Notes under the pieces: model-generated
Databases searched by the model: none
Seen by the model: the letters and a program-made list of their open reading frames with translations, nothing else
Told to the model about the DNA's origin: nothing
Position numbers and translations under genes: made by a program
Assembly (NCBI RefSeq): GCF_002831585.1
Contig: NZ_CP025113.1
Location: forward strand, 5,967,001 to 6,031,000
Direction: 5' to 3'
Length of the DNA: 64,000 bases
Source: Bradyrhizobium sp. SK17
Lineage (GTDB): Bacteria; Pseudomonadota; Alphaproteobacteria; Rhizobiales; Xanthobacteraceae
Shown: one piece after another, positions 36,613 through 44,890 of the stretch
Layout: each line of letters begins with the position of its first letter
How positions within the stretch are numbered: position 1 is the first letter of the stretch

Positions 36613-37528
36613 TCAGTGCCTCCGTCTTGATGATCTTGTTGTTATGGGCCGTCACCGGAAGCGACTTGCGTTCGATCCGATTGCTGAAGATGTCGCCGTC
36701 GGCGCCCTCGAGCAGGCTGCCGAGCGCGGCGGCGAGGTCGACCATCTGCGGCGCGACCTCGCGGTGCAGCCGCGCCTCGTCGTACATCGCCGAGAGCAGG
36801 CCGATCGTGGCGACCACGTAGGTCTGATACTGCGGTGACCACACCGGCACCGCGACGCCGTTGATGTGCGGGCTCCACAGGCCGCAGGCGACCACGTAGC
36901 CGTGCTCCTGAAGGTGACGGCGGTTGGCCTCGATGCGCGGCGTCAGCATCTTGGCGCCGTCGGGCAACTCGCCTTCCATCTCCGCGATCAGCGCATCGCC
37001 AACCGTGGGATCGAGCGCTGCGGTGTAGGCGTGGCCGGCGGCGGTGGTCGCCATCGAGATGCGACTGCCGGTGGCCTCATGCAGGCCGAGCGCGTTGGCG
37101 GCGCGGGCGAACTCCAGATAGACCAGCTGAAAGCGATCGGGGATGACGAAGCCGACCGTGCCGGGCAGTTGATCGGCGACATCCTGCAAGCGCAGCCGGA
37201 TCAGGTTGCGAAGCTGCAACCCCTTCATCATCGAGGTGCTCATCGCGACAGCGCTCGGACCGATCCGATACTTCTGGTCGCGCGGCAGATAGACCAGCTG
37301 GCCCATCCGCGTCAGCGTGTGCGTCAAGCGCGACACCGTCGAACGCGGCAGGCCGCAGCGGTTCGAGATTTCGAGATTGCCGAGCCGGGCCTCGTGCCCC
37401 TCGAAGCACCGCAGCACATCGAAGGCGCGCGACACCACCTGGATGACATCGCCATCGCCTGTCTCGCTGGCGAGCATTCCCTGCCGGCTGAGCCGTTCCG
37501 AGCGCCTTCCCATCTTGTTTTTCTCCAT
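36542..37528 (-). CDS. IclR-family transcriptional regulator
   Basis: A 328-residue IclR protein, longer than the usual 250-280 because of a basic C-terminal tail ('TRRPRPARSVRAGDGRR') that overlaps the carboxylase gene. The winged helix-turn-helix is at about residues 29-90 ('QVVSRAFDVLRCFEGH' to 'RSTVSRLTHTL'), followed by the effector domain. The start at 37528 lies within a palindrome with the sequence TTCCGC-TTG-ACGGAA, so autoregulation is likely. Related palindromes precede the biotin carrier and the TRAP transporter genes. Its effector is unknown. Confidence 0.9.
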   Translation of the reverse strand: MEKNKMGRRSERLSRQGMLASETGDGDVIQVVSRAFDVLRCFEGHEARLGNLEISNRCGLPRSTVSRLTHTLTRMGQLVYLPRDQKYRIGPSAVAMSTSMMKGLQLRNLIRLRLQDVADQLPGTVGFVIPDRFQLVYLEFARAANALGLHEATGSRISMATTAAGHAYTAALDPTVGDALIAEMEGELPDGAKMLTPRIEANRRHLQEHGYVVACGLWSPHINGVAVPVWSPQYQTYVVATIGLLSAMYDEARLHREVAPQMVDLAAALGSLLEGADGDIFSNRIERKSLPVTAHNNKIIKTEALNELEAGTRRPRPARSVRAGDGRR

Positions 37529-37542
37529 TCCGCTTGACGGAA
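37528..37542. promoter_or_regulatory. IclR-type palindrome 1
   Basis: 'TTCCGCTTGACGGAA', within the perfect ATTCCG-N5-CGGAAT, overlaps the first base of the IclR start codon. It is followed directly by a second palindrome 'ggaataaaattcc' (37539-37551). Shares the pattern TTYCGC-N3-RCGRAA with the sites at 37617 and 37990. Confidence 0.65.
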
Positions 37543-37616
37543 TAAAATTCCACTTGCAGAAGAAACTACCTCAGGCAATCTGCCGCCACAACAAAAAGCC
37601 GTTCGCCGGATGAAAT

Positions 37617-37631
37617 TTCCGCAAGACGGTA
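37617..37631. promoter_or_regulatory. IclR-type palindrome 2 upstream of the biotin carrier
   Basis: 'TTCCGCAAGACGGTA' fits TTYCGC-N3-RCGRAA at all but one fixed position and lies 13 bases before the biotin carrier ATG at 37644. Its position would block transcription or translation start. Confidence 0.55.
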
Positions 37632-37643
37632 TCGGAGAATGGA

Positions 37644-37865
37644 ATGCCAGAGATCAAGGTCGTGACCGAAGTTGCCGGACGCGTTTGCGCGCTTCCCGTT
37701 GAAGCCGGCAGCAAGGTCGGCAGCGGCGACGAGATTGCGTTCGTCGAAGCGATGAAGATGGAAATCCCGGTCACATCGACCGCAGCAGGCAAAATCAAGT
37801 CGATTCTGGTCAAGATCGACGATGTCATCGCCGAGGGCCAGGCGGTCGCGATCGTCGAGACCTGA
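37644..37865 (+). CDS. Stand-alone biotin carboxyl carrier protein
   Basis: A 73-residue biotinyl domain with nothing else attached. The biotinylation motif is 'VEAMKMEIPV' with the modified lysine at K38, and the surrounding beta strands ('AGRVCALPVEAGSKVGSGDE', 'AAGKIKSILVKIDDVIAEGQ') match the lipoyl/biotinyl fold. It would shuttle carboxybiotin between a biotin carboxylase, not encoded here, and the carboxyltransferase encoded divergently. One of the IclR-type palindromes lies just upstream. The gene is separate from, and 153 bases before, the TRAP transporter genes. Confidence 0.92.
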   Translation: MPEIKVVTEVAGRVCALPVEAGSKVGSGDEIAFVEAMKMEIPVTSTAAGKIKSILVKIDDVIAEGQAVAIVET

Positions 37866-37989
37866 GATCCCGCCCTTTCGGCCCAGCCGCGACAATCTGT
37901 CCGGTGATGCAACGCCCGAAATCGCCAAGTTGCGCCTGACGTAGCGTTGCCATCGCCGGATCGCGATGCAATCATCCCGCCCGCAAAAG

Positions 37990-38004
37990 TTTCGCACAGC
38001 GAAA
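37990..38004. promoter_or_regulatory. IclR-type palindrome 3 upstream of the TRAP operon
   Basis: 'TTTCGCACAGCGAAA', in the perfect 17-base palindrome GTTTCGC-ACA-GCGAAAC (37989-38005), lies 14 bases before the TAXI ATG and directly before its ribosome-binding site. It matches TTYCGC-N3-RCGRAA exactly. Confidence 0.65.
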
Positions 38005-38018
38005 CAATGGGAGGAATA

Positions 38019-39182
38019 ATGATCCATCGGCTGATGGCGCTCGCGCCTGCCGCTCTTGCCGGCATTTCACTCGTCGCTGCCCTGCCCGCCTCGGCCGAGG
38101 ACATCAAGCTGCCGCCGACCATGGCGGTGACCGCCTATGACACCGGCACCGCCGGCTTCAACATCGCGGTCGGCGTCGGCAAGATGATGAAGGACAAATA
38201 CGGCACCGACGTCCGCGTGCTGCCGGCCGGCAACGACGTCGCCCGTCTCGCCCCGCTGCGCGCCAAGCGCGCGATCTCCTCGGCGATGGGATCCGGCACC
38301 TATTTCGCGCAGGAAGGCGTGTTCGAGTTCGGCGCCAGGGAATGGGGCCCGCAGCCGTTGCAACTGCTGCTGTCGTCGGTCGACTGCAATTGCGGCGCGC
38401 TCGGCGTCGCAGCGGATGCCGGCGTCAAGGAAATGAAGGATCTGCGCGGCAAGCGCGTCGGCTTCGTGGTCGGCTCGCCGGCGCTGAACCAGAACGCGCT
38501 CGCGATGCTTGCGTTCGGCGGTCTCACCGAGAAGGACGTCAAGATCGTCGAGTTCGCAAGCTATGGCGCGATGTGGAAGGGCCTGATCAACAACGACGCC
38601 GACGCTGCCTTCGGCACCACCATCACCGGTCCCGCCAAGGAAGCCGAGACCTCGCCGCGCGGATTGATGTGGCCGCCGCTGCCGGCCAACGACAAGGAAG
38701 GCTGGGCGCGGGTGAAGAAGGTCGGCTCTTTCTTCTTCCCGCAAACCGCGACCTGCGGCGCCGGCATCACGCCGGACAAGCCGATCCAGCTCGGCAACTA
38801 CCCCTACCCGATCTTCGTCGCCTACGCCGCGCAGCCGGCCGACCAGATCTACGCGATCACCAAGGCGATGATCGTCAATTACGACGCCTACAAGGACTCG
38901 GCGCCCGGGGCCGCCGGCCTCGGCGCCGACCGCCAGACCAGGAACTGGGTCGTTCCCGTGCATCCCGGCGCGGTCAAGGCGCTCAAGGAAGCCGGCCATT
39001 GGAGCGACGAGCAGGAGGCGCACAACAACGCGCTTTACAAGCGGCAGCAGGTGCTGGCCACAGCCTGGACCGACTACGGCAAGTCGAACCCGCCCGCGGA
39101 CGACAAGGCCTTTCTCGACGGCTGGATGAAGGCACGCGCCACCGCGCTCGCCAAGGCCGACCTGCCCAACGGCTTCGAGTAA
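38019..39182 (+). CDS. TAXI-family TRAP transporter solute-binding protein
   Basis: A 387-residue periplasmic binding protein. The signal peptide is 'MALAPAALAGISLVAALPASA', ending at about residue 27. The mature protein has the TAXI-type layout with 'YDTGTAGFNIAVGVGKMM' near the start, 'SSVDCNCGALGVAADAGVKEM' and 'DLRGKRVGFVVGSPALNQ'. The ATG at 38019 has a strong GGGAGG site 5 bases upstream; a longer frame to 37947 would bury the signal sequence. It delivers a small organic acid to the fused permease encoded next. Glutamate is a possibility given the glutaminase gene that follows, but this is inference. Confidence 0.9.
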   Translation: MIHRLMALAPAALAGISLVAALPASAEDIKLPPTMAVTAYDTGTAGFNIAVGVGKMMKDKYGTDVRVLPAGNDVARLAPLRAKRAISSAMGSGTYFAQEGVFEFGAREWGPQPLQLLLSSVDCNCGALGVAADAGVKEMKDLRGKRVGFVVGSPALNQNALAMLAFGGLTEKDVKIVEFASYGAMWKGLINNDADAAFGTTITGPAKEAETSPRGLMWPPLPANDKEGWARVKKVGSFFFPQTATCGAGITPDKPIQLGNYPYPIFVAYAAQPADQIYAITKAMIVNYDAYKDSAPGAAGLGADRQTRNWVVPVHPGAVKALKEAGHWSDEQEAHNNALYKRQQVLATAWTDYGKSNPPADDKAFLDGWMKARATALAKADLPNGFE

Positions 39183-39229
39183 CACCTGACGAGCCTGCGG
39201 CCCAAACCAACAGCACTGGGGGATGCGTG

Positions 39230-41293
39230 ATGCCGGATAACGCCGCGGCTGCGCCTGCGAAACGAATCGAGTTCGAGGATCCGCATGCCGGCCTCGACAA
39301 TTTGCAGGAGGCCGAGGTCACCCGCGTGCGCTCGTTGCACGGCCCTTGGCGCTGGGCGCTCGTGGTCGCGACCGCCGCGACCATCCTGCTCTGCATCAAC
39401 CAGCAATTCTCGCTACGTTTCTTCGTCGACTACACCCAGCTCAACACCGAGTATTTCTATCTCCTGATCGCGCTGATGCTGCCGTTCACGTTCCTGATCT
39501 TCCCGGGAACGGAGCGCGCACCGCTGAAGCGCATTCCCTGGTATGACCTCGCCCTCGCGGTGGCGACCTTCGTCGCCTCGATCTGGCTGATGCTGAACGT
39601 GCGCAAGGCGGCGCAGTATGGCTGGGAATCCGACGGCGCGCCGCGCAACGTCATCATCGCCGGCCTCGTGATGTGGGCGATGCTGATGGAGGCACTGCGC
39701 CGAACCGGCGGCTGGAGCCTGCTGCTGAGCGTGCTGCCCTTCACGGTCTATCCGCTGTTCGCCGAAGCGGGCTGGCTCGGCCCGTTCCGCGGCTCGCAGC
39801 TCACGCTCGACCAGGCCACGGCCTATCACGTGCTGTCCGGCGAGAGCCTGCTCGGGATTCCGATCCAGGCCTTCGCCGACACCGTGATCGGGTTTTTGGT
39901 GTTCGGCACCGCGCTGATGATGACCGGCGCCGGAAAGTTCTTCATCAACCTCGCCTTCGCGCTGTGCGGCACGTTCCGTGGCGGCGCCGCCAAGGTCTGC
40001 ATCTTCGCCTCCGGCCTGCTCGGCATGATGTCGGGCTCGATCGTGTCCAACGTGCTGACCGCCGGCACCATGACGATCCCGGTCATGAAGAAGAGTGGCT
40101 TCCGCGCCTCCTATGCCGGCGCGATCGAGGCCTGCGCCTCGACCGGCGCGGTGCTGGCGCCGCCGGTGATGGGCGCGACCGCGTTCGTGATCGCCCAGTT
40201 CCTCAACATCAGCTACGCCGAGGTCGCGATCGCCGCGATCGTCCCTGCGACGCTGTACTATATCGGCCTGTTCATGCAGGTCGATTCCTACGCCGCGCGG
40301 CACGGGCTGAAGGGCATCCCGCGCGCCGAGCTGCCGCGGGTGATGGATACGATCAGGGACGGCTGGTACTACGTCTTCGTGATCGCGCTGCTAATCGTGA
40401 TGCTGCTGTATTTCAAGCGCGAGAGCCACGCGCCGTTCTATGCCACCGCGCTGCTGCTGGTGCTCAACCAGATCTTCTCCAGGGACACCCGCTGGACGTT
40501 CGCGACGATCGGCAAGTTTCTCGAAGTCAACGGCCGCACCTTCGTCGAACTGGTCGGCATCCTCGCCGGCTGCGGCCTCCTGATCGGCGCATTCTCGATG
40601 ACCGGCGTGGTCTCGAGCCTCGCCAACGACCTGCTGACGCTCGCCGGCGACAACGCGTTCCTGCTGCTCGTGATGTGCGCCTTCACCAGCCTGATCCTCG
40701 GCCTCGGTCTGACCACGACGGCCTGCTACATCTTCCTCGCCATCCTGGTCGCCCCCGCGCTGGAGAAGCTCGGGCTGAACCGGATGGCGGTGCACATGTT
40801 CATCTTCTATTGGGGCATGCTGTCGTCGATCACGCCGCCGGTCGCGATCGCGTCCTTTGCCGCGGCCGGCATCGCCGGCTCGCCCGCGATGAAGACCGGC
40901 TGGGAATCGATGTGGGTCGGCAGCATCATCTATTTCATCCCGTTCTTCTTCGTGCTGAACCCGGCGCTGGTGATGCAGGGTGACAGCCCCTATCTCGCCG
41001 GCCTCGGCCTGATGGCGCTGGCGGCCTGCGGCACGCTGTTCATCTGCGGCGGCATCCAGGGCTATCAGGCCTTTGTCGGCGACCTCCGCGGCGCCGGTGC
41101 GCTGGAATGGCCGCTGCGGGTGCTGCTGGTGATCGGCGGCTTCGTGCTGGCGACGCCCGGCGGCGGCATCAACCCGCTGTCGCAGGTGCAGGTGACGCTG
41201 CTGGGGCTTGCGATCCTCACCCCGACGGTGCTGGTCGCGCTCATGCTGGTCCGCCGCCAGGCACTGGTTCCGAACCAGTTGCGCGCGCCCTGA
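39230..41293 (+). CDS. TRAP transporter fused permease (DctQM)
   Basis: A 687-residue membrane protein with the small (DctQ, about four helices) and large (DctM, about twelve helices) TRAP subunits fused. The N-terminal 40 residues are soluble. 'GLLGMMSGSIVSNVLTAGTMTIP' at about residues 263-285 and 'ITPPVAIASFAAAGIAGS' near 543-560 are the characteristic DctM blocks. It is encoded 47 bases after the TAXI binding protein and 22 bases before the glutaminase, so all three form one operon. It uses an ion gradient rather than ATP. Confidence 0.92.
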   Translation: MPDNAAAAPAKRIEFEDPHAGLDNLQEAEVTRVRSLHGPWRWALVVATAATILLCINQQFSLRFFVDYTQLNTEYFYLLIALMLPFTFLIFPGTERAPLKRIPWYDLALAVATFVASIWLMLNVRKAAQYGWESDGAPRNVIIAGLVMWAMLMEALRRTGGWSLLLSVLPFTVYPLFAEAGWLGPFRGSQLTLDQATAYHVLSGESLLGIPIQAFADTVIGFLVFGTALMMTGAGKFFINLAFALCGTFRGGAAKVCIFASGLLGMMSGSIVSNVLTAGTMTIPVMKKSGFRASYAGAIEACASTGAVLAPPVMGATAFVIAQFLNISYAEVAIAAIVPATLYYIGLFMQVDSYAARHGLKGIPRAELPRVMDTIRDGWYYVFVIALLIVMLLYFKRESHAPFYATALLLVLNQIFSRDTRWTFATIGKFLEVNGRTFVELVGILAGCGLLIGAFSMTGVVSSLANDLLTLAGDNAFLLLVMCAFTSLILGLGLTTTACYIFLAILVAPALEKLGLNRMAVHMFIFYWGMLSSITPPVAIASFAAAGIAGSPAMKTGWESMWVGSIIYFIPFFFVLNPALVMQGDSPYLAGLGLMALAACGTLFICGGIQGYQAFVGDLRGAGALEWPLRVLLVIGGFVLATPGGGINPLSQVQVTLLGLAILTPTVLVALMLVRRQALVPNQLRAP

Positions 41294-41315
41294 TTGCGTT
41301 GCACAACAGGAGGCG

Positions 41316-43175
41316 ATGAAACGATCGCCGCCTCCCGTCACCGCCACCACCACGGCCTGGTCCAACTCGAAGCCGCCGCTGCTGCGGTTTCTGCACACTT
41401 GTTACGCAGACTTCCTCCCGGAAGCCGGCGGCGCGGTTGCCGACTACATTCCCGAGCTCGGCAAGGCCGATCCTGCCCATTTTGGCATCAGCCTCACGAC
41501 GTTGGACGGCCACGTCTACGAGGTCGGCGATACCCGCGTGCCCTTCACCATCCAGTCGATGTCGAAGCCGTTCGTGTTCGCGCTGGCGCTGGACACCCTG
41601 GGCGCCGAGCGGGTGGAGAGCGTGATCGGCGTCGAGCCGTCCGGCGACCCCTTCAATTCGATCCGGCTCAATGCCGACAACCATCCGTTCAACGCGATGG
41701 TCAATGCGGGGGCGATCGCCTGCTCCGGGCTACTCCATGCCGACAAGGGCGACGGCGCGTTCGACTATATCCGCCACGCGCTCGGCCGCTTCGCCGGCCG
41801 CGCGCTCGACGTCGACGAGGCGGTCTACGCCTCGGAGAGCGCCACCGGCGACCGCAACCGGGCGATCGGCTATCTGTTGCGCACCAACAGCGTGATCACC
41901 GAGAACGTGCCCGCGGTGCTCGACGTCTACTTCCGGCAATGCGCCATCCTGGTCACCGCGCGCGACACCGCCGTGATGGCGGCGACGCTCGCCAACCGCG
42001 GCATCAATCCGTTGACCGGCGAGCAGGTCGTGACGCCCTACGCGATCGCGCGTACGCTCTCGGTGATGACCTCGTCGGGCATGTATGACTACGCCGGCGA
42101 ATGGATCTACCGCGTCGGCATTCCCGCCAAGAGCGGCGTCGGCGGCGGCATCCTGGCGGCACTGCCGGCCCGGCTCGGGCTCGGCAGCTACTCGCCGAAG
42201 CTCGACAAGCACGGCAACAGCGTGCGCGGCATCAAGGTGTGCGAAGCGCTGTCGGCGCATTACGACCTGCACATGCTGAACCGCAGCGACGACGCCCGCC
42301 ACAGCATCATCGCCGATTACAACATCGGCAAGAACCCGTCCCGCCGGGTGCGCCGGCCGCAGGAGCAGGAGATCCTGGCCAAGCACTTCCAGGAGGTGCG
42401 CGTGATCGAACTGGTCGGCACGCTGTCGCTCTCCAATGTCGACTATGTCTCGCGCCGCCTCGCCGGCAGCCCGCGGCCCGAATTCGTGATCTTCGACCTG
42501 CGCCGCGTCACCGCGACGACCCGCGCCGGCGCAAGGCTGGTCGCGGAAGCCTTCCAGGAACTCGCCGAGCTCGGCGTCACCGTGATCCTCTCGGGCATCA
42601 AGCGGACCTCGCGCGAATGGGCGACGATCAGCGAGTGGACCAACCGGCTCGGCAATATCAGGGATTTCTATTTGCTCGACACCGCGATCGAATGGGCGGA
42701 GGACCAGATCGTCTACCGTTATGGCGGCTCGATCGATTTCCTCGAGACCACGGAGCTTGCCGAGCAACCGTTGCTTGCCGGATTGAGCGCGGACGAGGTC
42801 GCCGATCTTGCTCCGCTCTGCACGGTCAGGACCTACCAGCCGAATGAAAGGATCATCGCGGCCGGCAGCGCGGCGAGCTCGCTGTTCTTCCTGCGCAGCG
42901 GCGTGGTCCACGTCACCCTGCCCGACGGCATCCGGCTCGCAACGCTGACCGCCGGCATGGCGTTCGGCGAGATGGCGCTGCTGGAGCCGAAGCGCTCGGC
43001 CGACGTGGTGGCCGACATGTCGGCAACCGCCTACGAGGTGACGATCGCGGATTTCGAACGCTTCCGCGAGCAGCACCCGCGTGCCGGCGAGCGGATCATG
43101 CGTAATCTCGCGCAGATCCTCGCCGAGCGGCTGATCGTGGCCAATGCGAAGGTCGATCTGCTGACGTCGGGCTAG
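41316..43175 (+). CDS. glsA: Glutaminase fused to STAS and cyclic-nucleotide-binding domains
   Basis: A 619-residue three-domain protein. Residues about 20-310 are a serine-dependent glutaminase (glutamine to glutamate plus ammonia) with S81-x-x-K84 in 'TIQSMSKPFVF', 'MVNAGAIAC' and 'SATGDRNRAIGYLL'. Residues about 350-465 are a STAS-like domain ('VIELVGTLSLSNVDYVSRRL', 'FDLRRVTATTRAG'). Residues about 485-610 are a cNMP-binding domain with a phosphate-binding cassette 'FGEMALLEPKRSADV'. The ATG at 41316 follows an AGGAGG site. Activity is therefore probably tuned by a cyclic nucleotide. It shares an operon with a TRAP transporter. Confidence 0.92.
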   Translation: MKRSPPPVTATTTAWSNSKPPLLRFLHTCYADFLPEAGGAVADYIPELGKADPAHFGISLTTLDGHVYEVGDTRVPFTIQSMSKPFVFALALDTLGAERVESVIGVEPSGDPFNSIRLNADNHPFNAMVNAGAIACSGLLHADKGDGAFDYIRHALGRFAGRALDVDEAVYASESATGDRNRAIGYLLRTNSVITENVPAVLDVYFRQCAILVTARDTAVMAATLANRGINPLTGEQVVTPYAIARTLSVMTSSGMYDYAGEWIYRVGIPAKSGVGGGILAALPARLGLGSYSPKLDKHGNSVRGIKVCEALSAHYDLHMLNRSDDARHSIIADYNIGKNPSRRVRRPQEQEILAKHFQEVRVIELVGTLSLSNVDYVSRRLAGSPRPEFVIFDLRRVTATTRAGARLVAEAFQELAELGVTVILSGIKRTSREWATISEWTNRLGNIRDFYLLDTAIEWAEDQIVYRYGGSIDFLETTELAEQPLLAGLSADEVADLAPLCTVRTYQPNERIIAAGSAASSLFFLRSGVVHVTLPDGIRLATLTAGMAFGEMALLEPKRSADVVADMSATAYEVTIADFERFREQHPRAGERIMRNLAQILAERLIVANAKVDLLTSG

Positions 43176-43289
43176 GTCTTTCTTCTCCCGCGCCCACTTG
43201 CAGAGAACGGGTTAAGGTGGGGGCCGACTCCGCAAAATGACTTCTAAAGCGGGATGAGCTTTGATTGAATCGGCTCGGCGCGGTCTCGG

Positions 43290-43545
43290 TCCGCCTCTCC
43301 CCGTCGGGGAGAGGTCGGCGCGAAGCGCCGGGTGAGGGCTCTTGCGCTCTCGATAGACCGAAACCCCTCACCGGATTTGCTACGCAAATCGACCTCTCCC
43401 AAGGGAAAGGTGAACCTTCGACGCCGCTCCATCTCAACCTAATCTCATCATGTTCTAGTTGGACTCGCGGAGGCTCCCCCCTCACCCGGATCGCATGTCA
43501 TGCTATCCGACCTCTCCCCGCAGGCGGGACGAGGCGAAGAGAGGA
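43290..43545. repeat. Interspersed composite inverted repeat
   Basis: Most of the 370-base gap after glsA. 'cctctccccgtcggggagag' (43294 on) and 'gtgaggg' pair with 'cccctcacc' and 'cgacctctccc' near 43364-43400. A second partial copy, 'cctcacccggatcgc' to 'gacctctccccgc', covers 43476-43530. It belongs to the same broad type as the element at 3.1 kb. Nothing gene-like is seen in the rest of the gap (43176-43289). Confidence 0.75.
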
Positions 43546-44073
43546 TCAGCTCACCACTTCCGTCACCGGCTGCATGTCGATCTCGAACGTCTCGAGGAAC
43601 TTCGACGTCATGATGTAGAAGCCGACCGAGAGCTGTAGCTCGATCAGCGCGGCCGGCGTCAGCTTGGCTGCGATCGCCTTGAAGGTGGCATCCGTCGGCT
43701 TCTTCAGCTTGACGATTTCATCGGTGAAGGCGAGCGCCGCGCGCTGCACCTCATCGAAGCAACTCGCCGATTGCCAGTTCTCCAGCGCCGCGTTCTGCTC
43801 GTCGGTGACGCCGACATTCTTGCCAATGCGCTTGTGCGCAACGATCTCGTAGGGCGCCTCGCAGAGAATGCCGGTGCGCGTGATCGCAAGCTCGCGCACG
43901 ACCGGATCGAGCTCGCCTTTGTGGCGGATCGCGCCGCCGAGCCGGCAGTATTGCTCGAAGTAGCTCGGCGAGTGCGCCATCATGCGGAAGATGTTGGCGT
44001 TGCGGTTCTTGTCGAGGATCTCGCGGGTGCGCGGGCTTGCCTGCGCGGGATCTGAGTAGTCGATGCGGGCCAT
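43546..44073 (-). CDS. Carboxymuconolactone decarboxylase-family protein
   Basis: A 175-residue CMD/AhpD-fold protein. The conserved core is 'ELAITRTGILCEAPYEIVAH' at residues 61-80, with C71, Y75, E76 and H80. It lacks the C-x-x-C pair of AhpD peroxidases, so a redox role is not supported; many relatives are uncharacterised hydrolases or decarboxylases. N-terminal 'SPRTREILDKNRNANIFRMM' is the usual first helix. The gene stands alone between a repeat and a small-peptide region, and its substrate is unknown. Confidence 0.85.
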   Translation of the reverse strand: MARIDYSDPAQASPRTREILDKNRNANIFRMMAHSPSYFEQYCRLGGAIRHKGELDPVVRELAITRTGILCEAPYEIVAHKRIGKNVGVTDEQNAALENWQSASCFDEVQRAALAFTDEIVKLKKPTDATFKAIAAKLTPAALIELQLSVGFYIMTSKFLETFEIDMQPVTEVVS

Positions 44074-44319
44074 TTCCTAACCTTGTTCTTGCTGTCGTGT
44101 CTCTTGGGTTCCGAACAGTATCGGGCGGCCGTCGCAGGAGCAACACGCGCGAGTCAAATTGCCGCCGCATTCCCATACAACCCTGACGCGGTCGATATTC
44201 GCTGAGTGGGGACTCATCAAGAGCGAATGCTCGACGCGGGGTGTTCCGAGTTCAAAATCTGGCCGTCTTGCGCTCTCCGGGCGCAACGATGAGTCACGCC
44301 CAGGTCTTAGGGGAAACGC

Positions 44320-44421
44320 ATGAAGGAAGCCACAAGGAGGGCGGCCTCGGAAGCGCTTGCGCAGGTGCTGGCGGTGACGGCGATGCTCGTCATCGCCAGC
44401 GTTGTGCTCTATTGGCGGTGA
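44320..44421 (+). CDS. Possible 33-residue single-pass membrane peptide
   Basis: A short frame from an ATG at 44320, preceded by an AGGGGAA site about 5 bases upstream. It has a charged start ('MKEATRRAASEALAQ') and a hydrophobic segment ('VLAVTAMLVIASVVLYW'), ending in Arg then TGA. The design (charged end, single helix, good ribosome-binding site) is typical of small bacterial membrane proteins, but 33 codons can occur by chance. It is the only candidate gene in the 457-base gap between 44074 and 44530, which otherwise contains only a repeat. Confidence 0.35.
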   Translation: MKEATRRAASEALAQVLAVTAMLVIASVVLYWR

Positions 44422-44445
44422 CGACTGTCGAGTAACGCGTAAAGG

Positions 44446-44528
44446 CCGTCATTGCGAGGAGCGCGGCGACGAAGCAATCCATGCTCCCCGTCCAACCATG
44501 GATTGCTTCGCTTCGCTCGCAATGACGG
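44446..44528. repeat. Interspersed inverted repeat (CGTCATTGCGAG type), copy 4
   Basis: 'ccgtcattgcgagg' and 'ctcgcaatgacgg' are reverse-complement ends, with 'gaagcaatccatg' and 'catggattgcttc' paired inside. It ends just before the stop of the OB-fold gene. Confidence 0.9.
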
Positions 44529-44530
44529 GG

Positions 44531-44890
44531 CTATTTCGCCTTTGCGAAATACGGGACCAGCCGTCCTGCGAACTGCGTGAAGCGCGCCGACACCTTGTCG
44601 CCGATCGCAAGGTCGGTGTCGCCATGGGCCATCATGCGAAAGCCCTCGTCGGTGTCGACGAGCAGGATGTTGTAGGGCACATGCGCCCGGGTCTCCGGCG
44701 TTGCGGCGCGGCAGACCAGCGAGGTCGCATACACCGTCCCTGCCCCGCTGGCGCGATGCTCGGCGAGGTCGGGCGAGCCGCAGGCAGCGCAGAAGCTGCG
44801 GCGGAAATATTGCCGCGCGCCGCAGGCGTTGCAGGTCTGGTAGACGATGGCTTCCGCGCCCTTGGTCCAATCAGCGATCGGTTCACTCAT
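44531..44890 (-). CDS. DUF35-type OB-fold/zinc-ribbon protein
   Basis: A 119-residue protein. The N-terminal zinc ribbon has C20-x2-C23 and C34-x2-C37 ('TCNACG' and 'FCAACG'). The rest is an OB fold with 'GTVYATSLVCRAATPE' and 'YNILLVDTDEGFRMMAH'. Such proteins usually form complexes with thiolase-like partners, and the thiolase gene directly upstream overlaps it by 4 bases (44887-44890). The pair probably acts as one acyl-CoA-processing enzyme, as in archaeal HMG-CoA synthase/thiolase complexes and steroid side-chain aldolases. Substrate unknown. Confidence 0.88.
   Translation of the reverse strand: MSEPIADWTKGAEAIVYQTCNACGARQYFRRSFCAACGSPDLAEHRASGAGTVYATSLVCRAATPETRAHVPYNILLVDTDEGFRMMAHGDTDLAIGDKVSARFTQFAGRLVPYFAKAK

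Noticed and set aside
38342..39229. Extension of the TRAP permease frame back across the TAXI gene
   Set aside because: It is an out-of-frame shadow of the binding-protein gene. The permease begins normally at 39230 after the TAXI stop.
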